From Albimonas marina (GTDB taxonomy: Bacteria > Pseudomonadota > Alphaproteobacteria > Rhodobacterales > Rhodobacteraceae), in NCBI RefSeq assembly GCF_029223255.1, contig NZ_JARHUC010000004.1:1-64000 (forward strand): DNA of 64,000 nt, given 5' to 3'. The notes below the pieces were generated by a model. That model was not told the DNA's origin. It ran no database searches and saw only the letters and a program-made list of their open reading frames with translations. Numbering within the stretch: position 1 is the first letter of the stretch; every line of letters starts with the position of its first letter. Below are positions 43,402 through 52,888 of this stretch, one piece after another. Both the position numbers and the translations under genes were made by a program.

Positions 43402-44631
43402 ATGTCCGCCCCTCTCGACGGCGTTCGCGTCCTGGACCTTTCCCGCATCCTCGCCGGCCCCTGGTGCACCCAGATGCTGGCCGACTTCGGCGCGGACGTG
43501 ATCAAGATCGAGAACCCCGACGGGGGCGACGACACCCGCTCGTGGGGGCCGCCGTTCCTGAAGGACAAGGACGGGAACGACACCAACGAGGCCGCCTATT
43601 ACATGTCGGCCAACCGCAACAAGCGCTCGGTCACCGTCAACCTCCGCTCGGAGGAGGGCAAGGAGGTGATCCGCGAGCTCGCCAAGACGGCCGACGTGGT
43701 GGTCGAGAACTTCAAGGTCGGGGGGCTGGCGAAGTTGGGCCTGGGCCATGAGGACCTGATGGCCCTGAACCCGAGGCTGATCTACTGCTCGATCACCGGC
43801 TTCGGCCAGACCGGGCCGAAGGCGCCCGAGCCCGGCTACGACTACCTGATCCAGGGCCTGGGCGGGATCATGTCGATCACCGGCAACCCCGACGGCACGC
43901 CGGGCGCGGGGCCGCAGCGGGTCGGCATCGCGATCTGCGACCTGACCACGGGCATGTACTCGACCATCGCGATCCTCGCCGCGCTCCAGCACCGCGAGCG
44001 CACCGGCCGGGGGCAGCACATCGACATGGCGCTGCTCGACGTCCACGTGGGCTGGCTGGCGAACCAGGCGATGAACTACTTCATCGGCGGGCAGGTCCCC
44101 CAGCGCACCGGCGCCTGGCACCCGAACCTGTCGCCCTACCAGCCCTTCCCCTGCGCCGACGGCGAGGTGATCGTGGCCTGCGGAAACGACCGCCAGTTCA
44201 GGATCCTGACCCGCGAGCTGGGCGTGCCCGAGCTGGCCGACGATCCGCGGTTCCTGACCGTGCCCAACCGCAACGCCAACCGCGAGGCGCTGGCCGAGAT
44301 CATCTCGGAGCGGATGCGCGAGAAGCCGCGCCAGCACTGGCTGACCCGCCTGCCCGAGGCCGGGGTGCCGTGCTCGGGTCTCAACACCATCGACAAGACC
44401 TTCGAGGAGCCGCAGGTGATCGCCCGCGGCATGAAGGTCGAGGTGCCGCATCCGCTGTCGCCGACCGGCACGGTTCCGAACGTCGCGAACCCGATCAAGT
44501 TTTCGGATTCGAAGATCGCATATCGGCGCGCGGCGCCTATGCTGGGCGAGCACACCGACGAGGTCCTGACCGAAGTGCTCGGCCTCGACGCGGGCCGGAT
44601 CGCGGCTCTGAAGGAGTCCGGGGCGCTCTGA
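43402..44631 (+). CDS. CaiB/BaiF-family CoA transferase
   Basis: 409 residues. Family III CoA transferase, which moves CoA between carboxylic acids through a covalent Asp intermediate. Signature: VLDLSRILAGPWCTQMLADF near 10-29, IKIENPDGGDDTRSWGPPF near 34, and the catalytic Asp in GQHIDMALLDVHVGWLANQA near 206. Length is normal. ATG at 43402. The substrate cannot be assigned from sequence alone, though SITGFGQTGPKAPEPGYDYL is common in formyl-/succinyl-type members. Confidence 0.92.
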   Translation: MSAPLDGVRVLDLSRILAGPWCTQMLADFGADVIKIENPDGGDDTRSWGPPFLKDKDGNDTNEAAYYMSANRNKRSVTVNLRSEEGKEVIRELAKTADVVVENFKVGGLAKLGLGHEDLMALNPRLIYCSITGFGQTGPKAPEPGYDYLIQGLGGIMSITGNPDGTPGAGPQRVGIAICDLTTGMYSTIAILAALQHRERTGRGQHIDMALLDVHVGWLANQAMNYFIGGQVPQRTGAWHPNLSPYQPFPCADGEVIVACGNDRQFRILTRELGVPELADDPRFLTVPNRNANREALAEIISERMREKPRQHWLTRLPEAGVPCSGLNTIDKTFEEPQVIARGMKVEVPHPLSPTGTVPNVANPIKFSDSKIAYRRAAPMLGEHTDEVLTEVLGLDAGRIAALKESGAL

Positions 44632-44781
44632 CGCTCCGGCCCGATCGACTTCCCGGGGGGGGAACGAAGACGACGACCCGGGGCGGCGCGGCCGGCCCGG
44701 AGGCGCCCGAACCGCGACGACGCCCGCGAGGCGCGTCGGAAGCGGGGTCGGGCCGCGCCGACGACCGACTGGAGAATGCGA

Positions 44782-45387
44782 ATGTCCCCCCAGAGAGCCC
44801 CGAGCTTCGACGTGTCGGGCCCTGTGGCCCAGTTCAACATCGCCCGCATGCGCTGGGGTCGCCAGGACCCGCGCATGAGCGGCTTCGTGCACAACATCGA
44901 CCGTCTGAACCTGCTGGCCGAGCGCTCGCCCGGCTTCCTGTGGCGCGAGATCGAGGAGCCCGAGCTGTTCCCCGGCGATCCGCGCATGACCTGGACCCTG
45001 ACCGCGTGGGAGACTGCGGACGCCCTGTCCGACTTCGCCTTCCGCACCGTCCACGCCCGCTTCCACGCCCGCCGCCGCGAGTGGTTCGAGGAGCCGGGCG
45101 AGGCCTTCATGGTGCTGTGGCGGATCACGCCCGACCAGTGGCCCACCCCCGAGGAGGCGCTGGAGAAGCTCGAGCGGCTGCGCCGCGAGGGCCCGAGCGA
45201 GCATGCCTTCGGCTGGGAATCGCTGCCCGAGGTGCGCAAGGCCCGCAAGGTCTCGCCCGAGGTGGCGCTGGTGGGCACGGGCGCCGGCGGCGCGACCGAG
45301 GAGCCGTCCGAGGAGGTCGAGGCCCCCGGCGTTCCCCGCGGCCGCTCCGGCTCGGGCGGCGCGCCGGGCGACCTGCACCTGCACTGA
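44782..45387 (+). CDS. DUF3291-family protein
   Basis: 201 residues. DUF3291 spans about 14-140: VAQFNIARMRWGRQDPRMSG, FLWREIEE, then FRTVHARFHARRREWFEEP and PDQWPTPEEALEKLERLRREG. This is a dimeric α+β-barrel-like family of unknown activity. A Gly/Glu tail follows. ATG 44782 was preferred over 44776 because GGAG then sits at a normal distance. Confidence 0.82.
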   Translation: MSPQRAPSFDVSGPVAQFNIARMRWGRQDPRMSGFVHNIDRLNLLAERSPGFLWREIEEPELFPGDPRMTWTLTAWETADALSDFAFRTVHARFHARRREWFEEPGEAFMVLWRITPDQWPTPEEALEKLERLRREGPSEHAFGWESLPEVRKARKVSPEVALVGTGAGGATEEPSEEVEAPGVPRGRSGSGGAPGDLHLH

Positions 45388-45430
45388 GGGCGCCGGCCGC
45401 GCCGGCTCGACATCGCAGGGGGCCGCGCGG

Positions 45431-45453
45431 GCGAGGGCCGGCGCGGCCCTCGC
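45431..45453 (+). terminator. Terminator after the DUF3291 gene
   Basis: GCGAGGGCC (45431-45439), loop GGCGC, GGCCCTCGC (45445-45453), followed by TTCAT. It lies between two convergent genes. Confidence 0.6.
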
Positions 45454-45477
45454 TTCATCGGCTCGCGCCGGACGGGA

Positions 45478-45861
45478 TCAGGGCAGGGGGCGGCTTTTGC
45501 CTTCCTCGTCGATGGCGACGTAGATGAACACCGCCTCGGTCACCTTGTGGCGCTCGCCCGAGGGCATGCGGGTGATCCAGGCCTCGACCCCGTAGCGCAT
45601 CGAGGATCGGCCCTCCTTCTGGAGGTCGGCGTAGATCGTCACCATGTCGCCCACCTGCACGGCGCGGTGGAAGGTCATCGCCTCGACATGCACCGTCGCG
45701 ACGCGGCCGCGGGAGCGGGCGCGCGCGGGGATCGAGGCGCCGAGGTCCATCTGCCCCATCAGCCAGCCGCCGAAGATGTCGCCGTTGGCGTTGGTGTCCG
45801 CCGGCATCGCCAGCGTCTGCAGGGCGAGGTCGCCCTTGGGTTCCGTGGCCTCTTCGGGCAT
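45478..45861 (-). CDS. YciA-type acyl-CoA thioesterase (hotdog fold)
   Basis: 127 residues. Hydrolyses acyl-CoA in the cytoplasm. Motifs: LQTLAMPADTNANGDIFGGW near 14-33 (catalytic Asp region), HVEAMTFHRAVQVGDMV near 58, and FIYVAIDEEGKSRPLP at the end, as in YciA. Normal length. ATG 45861. It is the last gene of a minus-strand set with the VOC and oxidase-like genes. Confidence 0.9.
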   Translation of the reverse strand: MPEEATEPKGDLALQTLAMPADTNANGDIFGGWLMGQMDLGASIPARARSRGRVATVHVEAMTFHRAVQVGDMVTIYADLQKEGRSSMRYGVEAWITRMPSGERHKVTEAVFIYVAIDEEGKSRPLP

Positions 45862-45902
45862 GGCGGGCGCTCTCCCTCGCGTCGTTTCGGGTCGGTTGCG
45901 GC

Positions 45903-46307
45903 TCAGAGCCCCGGGCCGCGGGGGCCGGGCTCGAGGTCCTGCACGAAGCACAGGACATGGCCTTCGGGGGTCGCGACCTCGACCTCGCGGCAGGCGTAGG
46001 GCGTGTCCTCGGGCCCCCGGCGGATCGCCACGCCGTTGGCGGCGACGAGGGTCGCGAAGTCGCGCGCATCCTCGACGTAGAGGCAGGCGGACCAGGCGGC
46101 GGGGCCGTCGCCGGCCGGCGCGACGGGCGCCTCGCCCCGGCGCAGGCCCAGGGTGACGTCGCCCAGGCGCGCGACGCCGAAGGTCTCGGCCCCCGCCTCG
46201 TCGCGCCACCACCCGGCGAGGGTGAAGCCCAGGCCTGCGGTCAGGAACTCGGCCACCGCCTGCGGCTCGGCGCAGGCGAGGACCGGCATCGAACGGATGC
46301 CGCCCAT
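45903..46307 (-). CDS. VOC-family (glyoxalase/bleomycin resistance) protein
   Basis: 134 residues. Single vicinal oxygen chelate domain: MPVLACAEPQAVAEFLTAGL near 7-26, GWWRDEAGAETFGVARLGDV near 32-51, and CREVEVATPEGHVLCFVQDL near 106 with a Glu/His metal pattern. The substrate is unknown. The start overlaps the stop of the upstream gene by one base (TGATG). Confidence 0.82.
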   Translation of the reverse strand: MGGIRSMPVLACAEPQAVAEFLTAGLGFTLAGWWRDEAGAETFGVARLGDVTLGLRRGEAPVAPAGDGPAAWSACLYVEDARDFATLVAANGVAIRRGPEDTPYACREVEVATPEGHVLCFVQDLEPGPRGPGL

Positions 46308-46909
46308 CAGTAGAGGCTCTTGGCCAGCGCGCCGTGGATCTCCTCGGTCGACTGGGCGGGGCCGTCGAGCTTGAGGTGATCCTTGAACATCTCGCCCGGC
46401 TTGGGCAGCGCGTCCTTCTCGGGCCAGGTCTCGGTGTCCCACAGGCCCGAGCGCAGGAAGGCCTTGGCGCAGTGCAGGAACACCTCGCGCGCCTCGACGC
46501 GCATCACGGTGATCGGCAGGCGGCCCCGGTGCTCGAACCGGGCGCGGATCGCCTCCTCCTCGTGGATCGTGGCGGGGCCGTTCACGCGCAGGGTCTCGCG
46601 CAGGCCGGGGATCAGGAAGATCAGGCCGACATGCGGGTTCTCGAGCACGTTGCGATAGCCGTCGAGCCGCTTGTTGCCCGGCCAGTCGGGCAGCAGCACC
46701 GCCTCCGACCCGTCGGCCTGCGCGAAGCCCGGGTGATCGCCCTTCGGCGAGACGTCCACGGTGGTCCCGTTCGAGGTCGCGACGAAGCAGAAGGGGCTGA
46801 GCTCGAGGAACCGCAGGCAGTGGCGGTCGAGGTGGTTCAGCTCCTTGTCCAGCACGCGCTGGGAGGGCTCTCCGTACACGTCGCGGAGGTGCTGAAGGTC
46901 GGTGATCAT
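46307..46909 (-). CDS. Pyridoxamine 5'-phosphate oxidase-like flavoprotein
   Basis: 200 residues. Split-barrel FMN/F420-binding fold of the MSMEG_1061-like PNPOx group: FVATSNGTTVDVSPKGDHPG near 42-61, LDGYRNVLENPHVGLIFLIP near 82 and TLRVNGPATI near 106. Probably binds FMN; substrate unknown. It is coupled to the VOC gene. Confidence 0.88.
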   Translation of the reverse strand: MITDLQHLRDVYGEPSQRVLDKELNHLDRHCLRFLELSPFCFVATSNGTTVDVSPKGDHPGFAQADGSEAVLLPDWPGNKRLDGYRNVLENPHVGLIFLIPGLRETLRVNGPATIHEEEAIRARFEHRGRLPITVMRVEAREVFLHCAKAFLRSGLWDTETWPEKDALPKPGEMFKDHLKLDGPAQSTEEIHGALAKSLY

Positions 46910-47109
46910 GGGCGGGCTCCGGCCGGGGGAGAGGGGACCGCGGAGGGCGGTCGCGGCGAGACTAGACGCGGATGGCGACGGGCGCCAGCGTCGGCCCGCG
47001 CGCGGCGCAGCTCATGCGGTTTCGATTGCTTGCTTGCGACAACCTCGAGAGGATCGCGGCGGCGGCGCGCGGGAAAGTCGCGCGCGCCCCCTCTGGAGGA
47101 GGATCGCCC

Positions 47110-48132
47110 ATGTCCATCCGTCGTCTCGCGGCCGTGGCCGCCGGCGCGCTGCTGCTGCACGCCCTTCCCGCCGCGGCGGCCGATCCGGTCACCGTGGACA
47201 ATTTCAAACGGGTCGAAACGGACATCTACTTTTCGAAGTTCGCGAAGGCCGCGCCGCTGGGCACATTCTCCCACGCGCGGGCGCCGGCGGCGATCGACGC
47301 CCAGGACGTGATCCGAATGAACCGCGACACGCTCTATTCCTCGGCGGTGATCGACCTCGGCGCCGGGCCGGCCACGGTGACCCTGCCCGAGGCGGGCGGA
47401 CGGTTCATGAGCATGCAGGTGATCGACGAGGACCACTACACGCCCACGGTGATCTACGAGCCCGGCGCCCATCGCTTCACGCAGGAGGAGATCGGGACCC
47501 GCTACGTCCTGATGCTGGTGCGCACCTTCGTCGATCCCAGCGACCCGGCCGACCTCGACAAGGTCCACGCCCTGCAGGACGCGATGACGATCGAGCAGGG
47601 AGCGGGGGCGACGTTCGAGGTCCCGGATTGGGACCTCGACCGCGCGGCGACGCTGCGCAAGGCGCTCAACGACCTGGGGACGGCGAACGGGGGCCTGGAT
47701 TCGGCGCGCATGTTCGGGCCGAAGGACGAGGTCGATCCGGTCCAGCACCTGATCGGCACCGCCGCCGGCTGGGGCGGCAACCCGGCCAAGGACGCGCTCT
47801 ACGTGGGCGTGGTGCCGGAGAAGAACGACGGCCAGACGGTCTACGAGCTCAGCGTGGGCGAGGTGCCGGTGGACGGTTTCTGGTCGATCAGCGTCTACGA
47901 CGCGGACGGGTTCTTCGCGAAGAACGACCTGGGGCGCTACTCGCTCAACAACGTCACCGCGGCCAAGGAGGCGGACGGGAGCGTGAAGGTGCGCTTCGGC
48001 GGCTGCACGGCGCAGAGCGTGAACTGCCTGCCGATCACGCCGGGCTGGAGCTACGTCGTGCGCCTCTACCGGCCCCACGCCGAGATCCTGGAGGGCGCCT
48101 GGTCCTTCCCGGAGCCGACGCTCGCGCAGTAG
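47110..48132 (+). CDS. Exported DUF1254/DUF1214 protein
   Basis: 340 residues. Signal peptide 1-24 (LAAVAAGALLLHALPAAAA). DUF1254 follows (VIRMNRDTLYSSAVIDLGAG near 62-81, then GGRFMSMQVIDEDHY), then DUF1214 (VDGFWSISVYDADGFFAKN near 255, with LGRYSLN). These are periplasmic proteins of unknown function. A strong ribosome site GGAGGAG precedes ATG 47110. It stands alone. Confidence 0.88.
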   Translation: MSIRRLAAVAAGALLLHALPAAAADPVTVDNFKRVETDIYFSKFAKAAPLGTFSHARAPAAIDAQDVIRMNRDTLYSSAVIDLGAGPATVTLPEAGGRFMSMQVIDEDHYTPTVIYEPGAHRFTQEEIGTRYVLMLVRTFVDPSDPADLDKVHALQDAMTIEQGAGATFEVPDWDLDRAATLRKALNDLGTANGGLDSARMFGPKDEVDPVQHLIGTAAGWGGNPAKDALYVGVVPEKNDGQTVYELSVGEVPVDGFWSISVYDADGFFAKNDLGRYSLNNVTAAKEADGSVKVRFGGCTAQSVNCLPITPGWSYVVRLYRPHAEILEGAWSFPEPTLAQ

Positions 48133-48152
48133 CGGCGGGGAGGCTCCGAACG

Positions 48153-48182
48153 AAAAGGACCGGGCCGCGGGCGGCCCGGTCC
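48153..48182 (-). terminator. Intrinsic terminator of grpE
   Basis: GGACCGGGCCG (48157-48167), loop CGGG, CGGCCCGGTCC (48172-48182). On the minus strand it is followed by TTTTCG, a classical terminator 25 bp after the grpE stop. May also serve the + strand gene. Confidence 0.75.
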
Positions 48183-48206
48183 TGAAAGGCGCGGGGGCGG
48201 GCCCGC

Positions 48207-48881
48207 TCAGCCGGCGGCGGCGACGCCGACCATGGCGGGACGCAGCAGGCGGCCGGCGATGGTGAAGCCGGTCTGCATCACCTGGATCACCGTGCCCGGC
48301 TGGGCGTCGGGGACCGGCGCCTCGAACATCGCCTGGTGCAGCTTGGGATCGAACTTGTCGCCGATCTCGGGGGCCACGGCCTCGATCTTGTGCTTCTCGA
48401 ACGCGGCGAGCAGGGCGCGGCGGGTGAGCTCGACCCCCTCCATCACCGGGCCCGCGGCGGCCTTCGCGCCGTCGTCGGCGGCGTCGAGCGCGCGGCCGAG
48501 GTTGTCGTAGACGTCCAGCAGGTCGCGGGCGAGCCGGGTGCCGCCGTAGGCCTGCGCGTCCTTCACGTCCCGCTCGGCGCGCTTGCGCACGTTCTCGGTC
48601 TCGGCCAGCGCCCGCATCAGGCGGTCGCGCAGCTCGTCCCGCTCGGCCAGCGCCTGGGTCAGCGAGGCCTCGAGGTCGTCCTGCGGGTCCTCCTCGACCA
48701 CGCCGGCGCCCTCGGCGTCGGAGATGTGCATCGCGGCGTCCTCGGCCCAGGCCTCTTCCGTGTCGCCGGCGCCTTCGCTCACGGCATGTTCGCTCCAGGT
48801 CTCGCCCTGGTCCTCGGCGCGGTCCTCCGCGGTCTCGGTTTCGGTCTCGACCCGGCGGCCGCCCTGTTCCTGTGCGCTCAT
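48207..48881 (-). CDS. grpE: GrpE, nucleotide exchange factor for DnaK
   Basis: 224 residues. GrpE releases ADP from DnaK. A long acidic N-terminal stretch is followed by the coiled coil (LTQALAERDELRDRLMRALA) and the core ENVRKRAERDVKDAQAYG, then EMIGDKF-type sequence (VAPEIGDKFDPKLHQAMFEA) and the β-wing ending VIQVMQTGFTIAGRLLRPAMV. ATG 48881 is preferred over 48896. It follows hrcA by 19 bp (4 bp from the alternative start), a usual heat-shock pair. Confidence 0.95.
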   Translation of the reverse strand: MSAQEQGGRRVETETETAEDRAEDQGETWSEHAVSEGAGDTEEAWAEDAAMHISDAEGAGVVEEDPQDDLEASLTQALAERDELRDRLMRALAETENVRKRAERDVKDAQAYGGTRLARDLLDVYDNLGRALDAADDGAKAAAGPVMEGVELTRRALLAAFEKHKIEAVAPEIGDKFDPKLHQAMFEAPVPDAQPGTVIQVMQTGFTIAGRLLRPAMVGVAAAG

Positions 48882-48900
48882 CGTCGTTCGTTCCATGCGT

Positions 48901-49977
48901 TCAGCCGCGGCGCCTGTCGGTCACCACCCGCCCCATCAGGCGGGCGGTGTAGTCCACGATCGGCACCACGCGGCCATAGTTGAGGCGCGTCGGGCCGATG
49001 ACTCCGAGCGCGCCGATGATTCTGCGTTCCGCGTCCATATAAGGAGCGATGACCAGAGAGGAACCCGAAAGCGAAAAGAGCTTGTTCTCGGAGCCGATGA
49101 AGATCCGCACGCCCTCGCCGTCCTGGGCGAGCTCCAGCAGGTCGAGAAGGTCCTTCTTTCGCTCCAGGTCGTCGAACAGGCGGCGCATCCGCTCCAGCTC
49201 CGCCTCGCCCTCCATGCCTTCCAGGAGATTGGACTGCCCGCGGATCAGCAGGCGTTCGGGCCCCGCGGCGCCGGTGTCGCCCGACCAGACCGCGATCCCC
49301 TGCTCCACCAGGCCGGCGGCGAGCGTGTCGAGCTCCTGCCGGCGGAGCGAGATCTGTTCGGAGACGGCGCGCGCCGCGTCGGTCAGGGTGCGCCCGCGCA
49401 GCATGGCGTTGAGGAAGTTCGCCGCCTCGCGCATTGCCGAGGGGGTGACGCCCGGCGGGGGCGTGATGACGCGGTTCTCCACCGCCCCGTCCTCGGTCAC
49501 CAGCACCACCAGCGCGGCGCCGTCGGAGAGGGTGACGAACTCCAGGTGCTTGACCGCGGCCTCGGTCTTGGGGGCGAGCACGAGGGAGGCCGAGTGCGTC
49601 AGGCCCGACAGCAGCGCGCCCGCGCGCGCCACGGCGCCGGCGACGTCGGCGTGGTCCTCGTTCATGCCGCGCTCGATCCGCTGGCGTTCCTCGGGGGGGA
49701 CGTCGCCGATCTCCAGCAGCCCGTCGACGAACATGCGCAGGCCATGCTGGGTGGGGATGCGGCCGGCGGAGACGTGGGGGCTGCCCAGCAGGCCCATCTC
49801 CTCGAGGTCCTGCATCACGTTGCGCACGGTGGCGGCGGAGAGCGGCTGCTCCAGCGCCTTGGACAGCGTGCGGGACCCGACCGGGTCCCCGGTCTCGAGG
49901 TAGGTCTCCACCAACTGCCGGAAGATCGCCCGGCTGCGGTCGTTCAGATCCCCCAGGGTCACGCTTTGCGCGGTCAT
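48901..49977 (-). CDS. hrcA: HrcA, heat-shock repressor
   Basis: 358 residues. HrcA represses chaperone operons by binding CIRCE. N-terminal winged helix: LVETYLETGDPVGSRTLSKA near 23-42, then LSAATVRNVMQDLEEMGLLG, followed by SPHVSAGRIPTQHGLRMFVD. GAF-like domain and C-terminal LGVIGPTRLNYGRVVPIVDY. No CIRCE palindrome was seen upstream, so it may not be autoregulated here. Same operon as grpE. Confidence 0.95.
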   Translation of the reverse strand: MTAQSVTLGDLNDRSRAIFRQLVETYLETGDPVGSRTLSKALEQPLSAATVRNVMQDLEEMGLLGSPHVSAGRIPTQHGLRMFVDGLLEIGDVPPEERQRIERGMNEDHADVAGAVARAGALLSGLTHSASLVLAPKTEAAVKHLEFVTLSDGAALVVLVTEDGAVENRVITPPPGVTPSAMREAANFLNAMLRGRTLTDAARAVSEQISLRRQELDTLAAGLVEQGIAVWSGDTGAAGPERLLIRGQSNLLEGMEGEAELERMRRLFDDLERKKDLLDLLELAQDGEGVRIFIGSENKLFSLSGSSLVIAPYMDAERRIIGALGVIGPTRLNYGRVVPIVDYTARLMGRVVTDRRRG

Positions 49978-50108
49978 GTCGGCGTCGTGCTTTCTCTCCT
50001 GGCGCGCTCATTGCGGGGCGCGCCCGCGAACCGTCCTGACTGAGAGGTATGGCGCGGCGGGGGCAAGGTCAATTCGCCCCGCCGTCGCTGCGTGGTCCGG
50101 GGGCGATC

Positions 50109-50750
50109 TCAGGCGCGCGGGCCGCCGCCGGTCTCGTCGCCGCGCGGACCGCGGCGCATCTCCTCCGCCGCCGCCTGCATGACGCCCGCGACGAGCAGGC
50201 CGAGGACGGCCGCCAGGATCGGCGTCAGGTCGAGCGTCGGACGCCCGCCCGTCCCTGCCGCCGGCGCCCCCGGCGTCGCGAGGGCCGCGACGGCGAGGCC
50301 CGCGAGGGAGACCAGCGCCGTCAGCCGCCCCAGCGCGCCCAGCCCATCCGCCGCCTCGGCCCGCCGCAGGGGCGCCTCGCCCAGCAGGCGGAACCAGCCT
50401 CCCGCCCGCCACAGCGTCCAGGCGAGGAGGGCGAGGAAGGCGACCTGCGCGAGCCCGGCGCCGGCCGCGAGCAGCATCGCGCCCGGCGTCTCGGGCAAGG
50501 GGGCGACCGTCCCGCTCCAGCGCCCCGCGCGCCAGCTCTCGGGCAGCGCGCCGGCGAAGACCGCGAGCGCGGCGAGCAGGCCGAGGCCCGCGGCGAGGGC
50601 CATCGCGAACGCCGGCAGCGACAGCAGCCGCGCGAGCAGCGCCAGCCGCGCGAGGCGGCGCGCGCGAGGCGAGCGGACGTCGGGCGGATCGCCGCGCAGC
50701 ATCCGCCGCTCGGCCGTGTCCCTGGGGGATTGTTCGGTCGAAAAGGTCAT
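50109..50750 (-). CDS. Unknown four-helix membrane protein (DUF2975-like?)
   Basis: 213 residues. Four hydrophobic helices at about 45-65, 90-112, 143-160 and 175-193. The layout and the end LAAVLGLLVAGVMQAAAEEM recall DUF2975 membrane proteins, but similarity by eye is weak. Function unknown. ATG at 50750. Confidence 0.6.
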   Translation of the reverse strand: MTFSTEQSPRDTAERRMLRGDPPDVRSPRARRLARLALLARLLSLPAFAMALAAGLGLLAALAVFAGALPESWRAGRWSGTVAPLPETPGAMLLAAGAGLAQVAFLALLAWTLWRAGGWFRLLGEAPLRRAEAADGLGALGRLTALVSLAGLAVAALATPGAPAAGTGGRPTLDLTPILAAVLGLLVAGVMQAAAEEMRRGPRGDETGGGPRA

Positions 50751-50778
50751 CTGGAACCTTCGTTCGACGCCGCGGCGG

Positions 50779-51255
50779 TCACTGGTAGCCGTAGGGGCGC
50801 AGGTCGAGGCCGGTCAGCGCCTCGAGCCGGCGGTTGCTCTCGGCGAAGCTGCCGGCGTAGCGGGCGGCGATGCGGGCGCTCCAGCCCTCGACGATGCGCC
50901 GGTCCAGCGCGGCGGGCGCGGCCCGGTCCACGACGCGCAGCAGCCGCTTGGCCGCGCGCTCGGCGAGCGAGCGCCGGGGCGTCAGGGGGCTTCGCGTGAC
51001 CACCGCGTTCAGCGTGCGCGCCACGATCAGGGCCGCGCCTCCGCGACGCACGTTGGCGCGGTCCTTCGGGGGGCGGGCGGGCAGGGGGCGCCCGGTTCTC
51101 CCGGCCCGCCGCGAGGTCGCGGCGAACTCGGGGCGGTTGAACACCTGCTTCTGCAGCCAGGTGGTGGCGGTCTTCATATAGCCGACGTGCAGCAGCGCCG
51201 GGCCGTCGTAGGGCGAGGCGGCTTCTGGCGGCTCGCCCTCGTCGATCTGATCCAT
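50779..51255 (-). pseudogene. Sulfotransferase remnant with an internal deletion
   Basis: 158 codons without a stop. The start holds a PAPS-binding P-loop of sulfotransferases, LLHVGYMKTATTWLQKQVF near 21-39, and the end ARYAGSFAESNRRLEALTGL followed by DLRPYGYQ is typical for the C-terminus of the same family. The central ~150 residues that carry the 3'-phosphate site (R...S) and catalytic residues are missing, replaced by low-complexity Arg/Ala sequence. The frame is retained but the enzyme cannot be active. Confidence 0.7.
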
Positions 51256-51497
51256 GCGATCCCCCCCTCCCCCGTCGCGCGGCGTCCTGCGTCCTGGCGC
51301 GCGTCCGCACCGGAATTGAAATCAGGTTCCGGGCGGGTTGCGAAGGGCCTTTGGCGCGCCTGGCGCCGCGGGGCGCTGCTCCGGGCCGCCGCGAGCGCTT
51401 CTCCCGCAGCGCCGGGTTGCTCCCACCCCGGCCGCGGCGGTAAGAGACCGCCGGACGCCCGGTCCCCCCGGGCTGAAATCATCGCCGAGGTTCCTAC

Positions 51498-52214
51498 ATG
51501 CGCCCATCCGGCCGCGCGCCCGACCAGCTCCGCACCGTCGTGATCGAGACCGGGGCGACCAAGCATGCCGAGGGGTCCTGCCTGATCCGCATGGGCGACA
51601 CCCACGTGCTGTGCACCGCGTCGATCGAGGGGCGCACGCCGCCGTGGATGCGCAACTCGGGCCTTGGCTGGGTGACGGCCGAATACGGGATGCTGCCGCG
51701 CGCGACCCACACCCGCAACCGGCGCGAGGCCTCGACCGGCAAGCTGTCGGGCCGCACGCAGGAGATCCAGCGCCTGATCGGCCGCTCGCTGCGCGCGGGC
51801 ACCGACCGGGTGATGCTGGGCGAGCGCCAGATCACCGTCGACTGCGACGTGATCCAGGCCGACGGCGGCACCCGCTGCGCCTCGATCACCGGGGGCTGGG
51901 TGGCGCTGCGGCTGGCCGCCCAGAAGCTGGTGGACGCGGGCGAGCTGAAGGAGAACCCGATCTCCCAGCACGTCGCCGCCGTCTCCTGCGGGGTGTTCAA
52001 CGGCAAGCCGGTGCTGGACCTCGACTATGCCGAGGACAGCGACGCGGGCACCGACGCCAACGTGGTGATGACCGGCGCCGGTGGGCTGGTGGAGGTGCAG
52101 GGCTCGGCCGAGGGCGCGACCTTCTCGCGGGGCGAGCTCGACACGCTGCTGAATCTGGCCGAGGCCGGGATCGCGCAGCTCGTCGCCGCCCAGAAATCCG
52201 CGATCGGGGGCTGA
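51498..52214 (+). CDS. rph: RNase PH
   Basis: 238 residues. Phosphorolytic 3'-5' exoribonuclease that trims tRNA 3' ends. Family motifs: [19 protein letters not shown] at the start, [18 protein letters not shown] near 57, RSLRAG and [20 protein letters not shown] near 114-133. Normal length. ATG 51498. rdgB follows 4 bp later, a common pairing. Confidence 0.97.
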   Translation: MRPSGRAPDQLRTVVIETGATKHAEGSCLIRMGDTHVLCTASIEGRTPPWMRNSGLGWVTAEYGMLPRATHTRNRREASTGKLSGRTQEIQRLIGRSLRAGTDRVMLGERQITVDCDVIQADGGTRCASITGGWVALRLAAQKLVDAGELKENPISQHVAAVSCGVFNGKPVLDLDYAEDSDAGTDANVVMTGAGGLVEVQGSAEGATFSRGELDTLLNLAEAGIAQLVAAQKSAIGG

Positions 52215-52218
52215 GGCC

Positions 52219-52842
52219 ATGACCCGCCGGCTGGACGCGAAGAAGATCGTCGTCGCCTCGCACAACGCGGGCAAGGTGGCCGAGATCCGCGCCCTGCTGG
52301 CGCCCTGGGGGATCGAGACGGTCTCGGCCGCGGAGCTGGACTTCCCGGTTCCCGACGAGACCGAGGAGACCTTCGAGGGCAACGCCGCGATCAAGGCGCT
52401 GGCCTCGGCGAAGGCCGCGGACCTGCCGGCGCTGGCGGACGACTCGGGCATCGAGGTCGACGCGCTGGGCGGCGCGCCCGGCGTGCACACCGCCGACTGG
52501 GCCGAGACGCCCCAGGGCCGGGACTTCGCCCGCGCCATGGCCCGCACCCATGCCGCGCTTCTGGAGGTCAACGCCTCGCCGCCGTGGCACGCGCGCTTCG
52601 TGTGCGTGCTGGCGGTGGCCTGGCCGGACGGGCATGTCGAGACGGTGCGCGGCGCCGCCGAGGGCCATGTCACTTGGCCCGCCCGGGGCGACCAGGGCCA
52701 CGGCTACGACCCGATCTTCGAGCCCGCCGCCGGCGACGGCCGCACCTTCGCCGAGATGACCGAGGCCGAGAAGAACCTGATCTCGCACCGCGCCGAGGCC
52801 TTCGCCAAGCTCTCCGCCGAGATCCTGCCCGCCCGCGGCTGA
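52219..52842 (+). CDS. rdgB: XTP/dITP pyrophosphatase (RdgB/HAM1)
   Basis: 207 residues. Removes non-canonical purine triphosphates. Motifs: VVASHNAGKVAEIRALLAPW near 11-30, FEGNAAIKALASAKA near 53, DDSGIEVDALGGAPGVHTAD near 74 (catalytic Asp), GHGYDPIFEP near 155 and NLISHRAEAFAKL near 184. Downstream of rph. Confidence 0.96.
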   Translation: MTRRLDAKKIVVASHNAGKVAEIRALLAPWGIETVSAAELDFPVPDETEETFEGNAAIKALASAKAADLPALADDSGIEVDALGGAPGVHTADWAETPQGRDFARAMARTHAALLEVNASPPWHARFVCVLAVAWPDGHVETVRGAAEGHVTWPARGDQGHGYDPIFEPAAGDGRTFAEMTEAEKNLISHRAEAFAKLSAEILPARG

Positions 52843-52888
52843 CCCCGTCCCGCGGGGCCGGTTCGTCGCGACGCCCGCCCCCCGCGAC

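Noticed and set aside
49978-50108. Search for a CIRCE element before hrcA
   Set aside because: No TTAGCACTC-N9-GAGTGCTAA-like repeat is present.
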